Origin: an uncultured Flavobacteriales bacterium
GTDB lineage: Bacteria; Bacteroidota; Bacteroidia; Flavobacteriales_E; Vicingaceae
NCBI GenBank assembly: GCA_913059105.1
Contig: CAJXRL010000110.1
Span: forward strand, 1-8,392
Reading direction: 5' to 3'
DNA length: 8,392 nt
Shown here one piece after another: positions 7,025 to 8,392 of the stretch. The stretch's first letter is position 1, and every line of letters starts with the position of its first letter. A program made the translations under genes and the position numbers. The notes under the pieces were generated by a model, which did not search any database, was not told the origin of the DNA, and worked only from the letters and a program-made list of their open reading frames with translations.

Positions 7025-8343
7025 ATGTCTAAAGTTCGAAAAATTGCCACAATAGCTTTAGGTAGAGGATTGAATACAATTGTTAATTTCTTGTTTCTAC
7101 CTTATTTATCCAGAACATTGTCATATACTGATTATGGGAGCTATGGTCAAACCTTGCTAATTATAACCTTTGTAGTTGCTTTGTTATCTTTAGGGTTACC
7201 ACAAATTATTTATGTCTTCCTTAATAGTCATACTCCAAAAGACGTGCTGACATCCAGTGTTTTTGGATCTATTTTACTAGGCATAATTGGGGTTTGTTTT
7301 ATTTTAATTTTCAATCAAACTATAGCGGAGTATTTTGGCAACCGAGAACTTTCTTCACTACTAAGCTTGTATTCTGTTACATTGGTTTTGATTCTTCCTT
7401 TTCAAATACTCAACTCTTATTTAATTTATAAAGGGAAAGTGAAAGTTAGTGCTACTATAGCTTTACTAACAAACTTCATAAAAATTATCTTAGTTTTCAT
7501 TGCTATTCATTACTTAGAATCAGTTTATTATGCTTTTGTTGGGATTCTATGTAGCCAAGTTATTCAACTGATAATTGGTGTTGTATATGCCCGTCGCGAT
7601 TTATCGTTTAAAGTTGACACTAGCTTATTAGTGAAACAGCTTAAAGGAGGTTTTCCTTTGGGTTTAACAGGTATTTTGGGTTCTGGAATATTGTATATTG
7701 ATGGAGTAATGGTGAGTAAAATTGAGGGAATTCAATCTTATGCGATTTATAGAAATGGAGCACTGGAAGTGCCTTTTATAGCAACAATATACGTTTCAAT
7801 AGCAGCTATTGTTTTACCTGAAATAGCAAAACTATTTAATGCTAAAAGCTTTGAAGAAATATTTGTATTGAAAAAGAAAGTAATAATGAATACGATCTTT
7901 ATTACCTATCCAATATTGGTTTTCTTGTTGTTTTATTCTTCCGATTTGATATTGGTTTATTTAGGACCGAAATATATAAGCAGCGCAATAATATTCTCTG
8001 TTTTTAATTTAACACTTCTCATAAGAATTAATGATTACTCCGATATTTTGATAGCGGCTAACAAGTCGAAATATATCTTTAAATCCTATTTGTTTACATT
8101 TTTACTGAATATCACATTGAATTATCTATTCATAAATCTTTTTGGACCTGTTGGAGCTGCAATTGGCACTGTGTTGAGTATAATGGTATTAGCCGCGCTA
8201 CAGTTAACAAAATCAATGAGCATAATAAATAAGAGAATAATAGATTTATTCGAATGGAAGAAATTAGCTCATTTACTGAGCATCTCTATTTTATTAGTCG
8301 TCTTTTTTAGGTTGACGAGCCAATTTTTTGAATTAGAACCGAG
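7025..8343 (+). CDS. Wzx/MATE-like polysaccharide flippase, 3' end cut at contig edge
   Basis: The frame opens at ATG 7025, directly after an in-frame TAA (7022-7024), which fixes the start. It runs 439 whole codons to the last genomic base with no stop. The N-terminus (MSKVRKIATIALGRGLNTIVNFL begins it; described here by position 1-23) matches the start of oligosaccharide flippases, followed by a TDYGSYGQ segment (35-42) typical of the family. Hydrophobic helices cover nearly the whole length, roughly twelve, with basic loops (YARRDLSF at 188-195, KKK at 283-285). FGPVGAAIGTVLSIMV (373-388) is the usual small-residue helix near the C-terminal third. Such proteins move lipid-linked oligosaccharide across the inner membrane for O-antigen, capsule or exopolysaccharide. 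Family length is about 440-500, so only a short tail is missing. Beyond 8343 the frame continues into adapter (CLLYTSDAAD), which is not protein sequence of this organism. Confidence 0.85.
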
Positions 8344-8392
8344 CTGTCTCTTATACACATCTGACGCTGCCGACGATCTACTCTGTGTAGAT
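8344..8392. other. Illumina Nextera P5-side adapter with i5 index (not genomic)
   Basis: Bases 8344-8362 are the reverse complement of the 19-base Tn5 mosaic end, 8363-8376 (GACGCTGCCGACGA) are the Nextera read-1 primer segment, and 8377-8384 (TCTACTCT) fill the i5 index position. The reverse complement AGAGTAGA is the index I recall as N504/S504. Bases 8385-8392 (GTGTAGAT) begin the P5 primer. Genomic sequence stops at 8343. Confidence 0.98.

Noticed and set aside
30..8362. Inverted 19-bp Tn5 mosaic ends at both sides, suggesting a composite transposon
   Set aside because: They are attached to sequencing primer and index sequence outside and have no transposase or resistance genes inside; they are library-preparation residue.

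Overview
The window looks like a complete short-read contig from a low-GC member of the Bacteroidota, most likely a flavobacterium. This rests on the AT-rich coding sequence, the general lack of well-spaced Shine-Dalgarno sites, two exact TAnnTTTG boxes (the Bacteroidota -7 promoter motif), and the protein families present, such as a single-chain alpha/beta E1 dehydrogenase and a Bacteroidota-type polysaccharide-locus membrane protein. I cannot assign genus or species.

Both ends are not genomic. Bases 1-48 and 8344-8392 are Illumina Nextera (Tn5 tagmentation) adapter with sample-index bases. Genomic DNA therefore runs only from 49 to 8343, and both terminal genes are cut by the tagmentation breakpoints. 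Their open frames run into adapter and would give false peptides if translated naively.

Layout, left to right: (1) 3' end of an M48-family metalloprotease gene (+), ending at a hairpin terminator. (2) A 50-codon gene (-) for a single-pass, CxxC-containing membrane peptide resembling FeoB-associated Cys-rich proteins. (3) A fused E1 alpha/beta 2-oxo acid dehydrogenase (+). (4) A lipoate-protein ligase, lplA (-), convergent with the E1 gene and 14 bp away. (5) ATP-type phosphoenolpyruvate carboxykinase, pckA (-), upstream of lplA, with a hairpin terminator between them and an exact -7 box upstream. (6) A 12-or-so-segment membrane protein of unknown exact function (-), starting with TTG. (7) Divergent from it, the first 439 codons of a Wzx/MATE-like polysaccharide flippase (+), open at the right edge.

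The middle block is central carbon metabolism: the E1 enzyme decarboxylates 2-oxo acids for a complex whose E2 partner must carry lipoate, the ligase attaches lipoate, and PEP carboxykinase supplies gluconeogenic PEP. The right-hand block looks like the edge of a cell-surface polysaccharide locus. I see no CRISPR array, tRNA, rRNA, phage or real mobile element, and no convincing new multi-gene system. The least understood items are the TTG-start membrane protein and the small Cys peptide.
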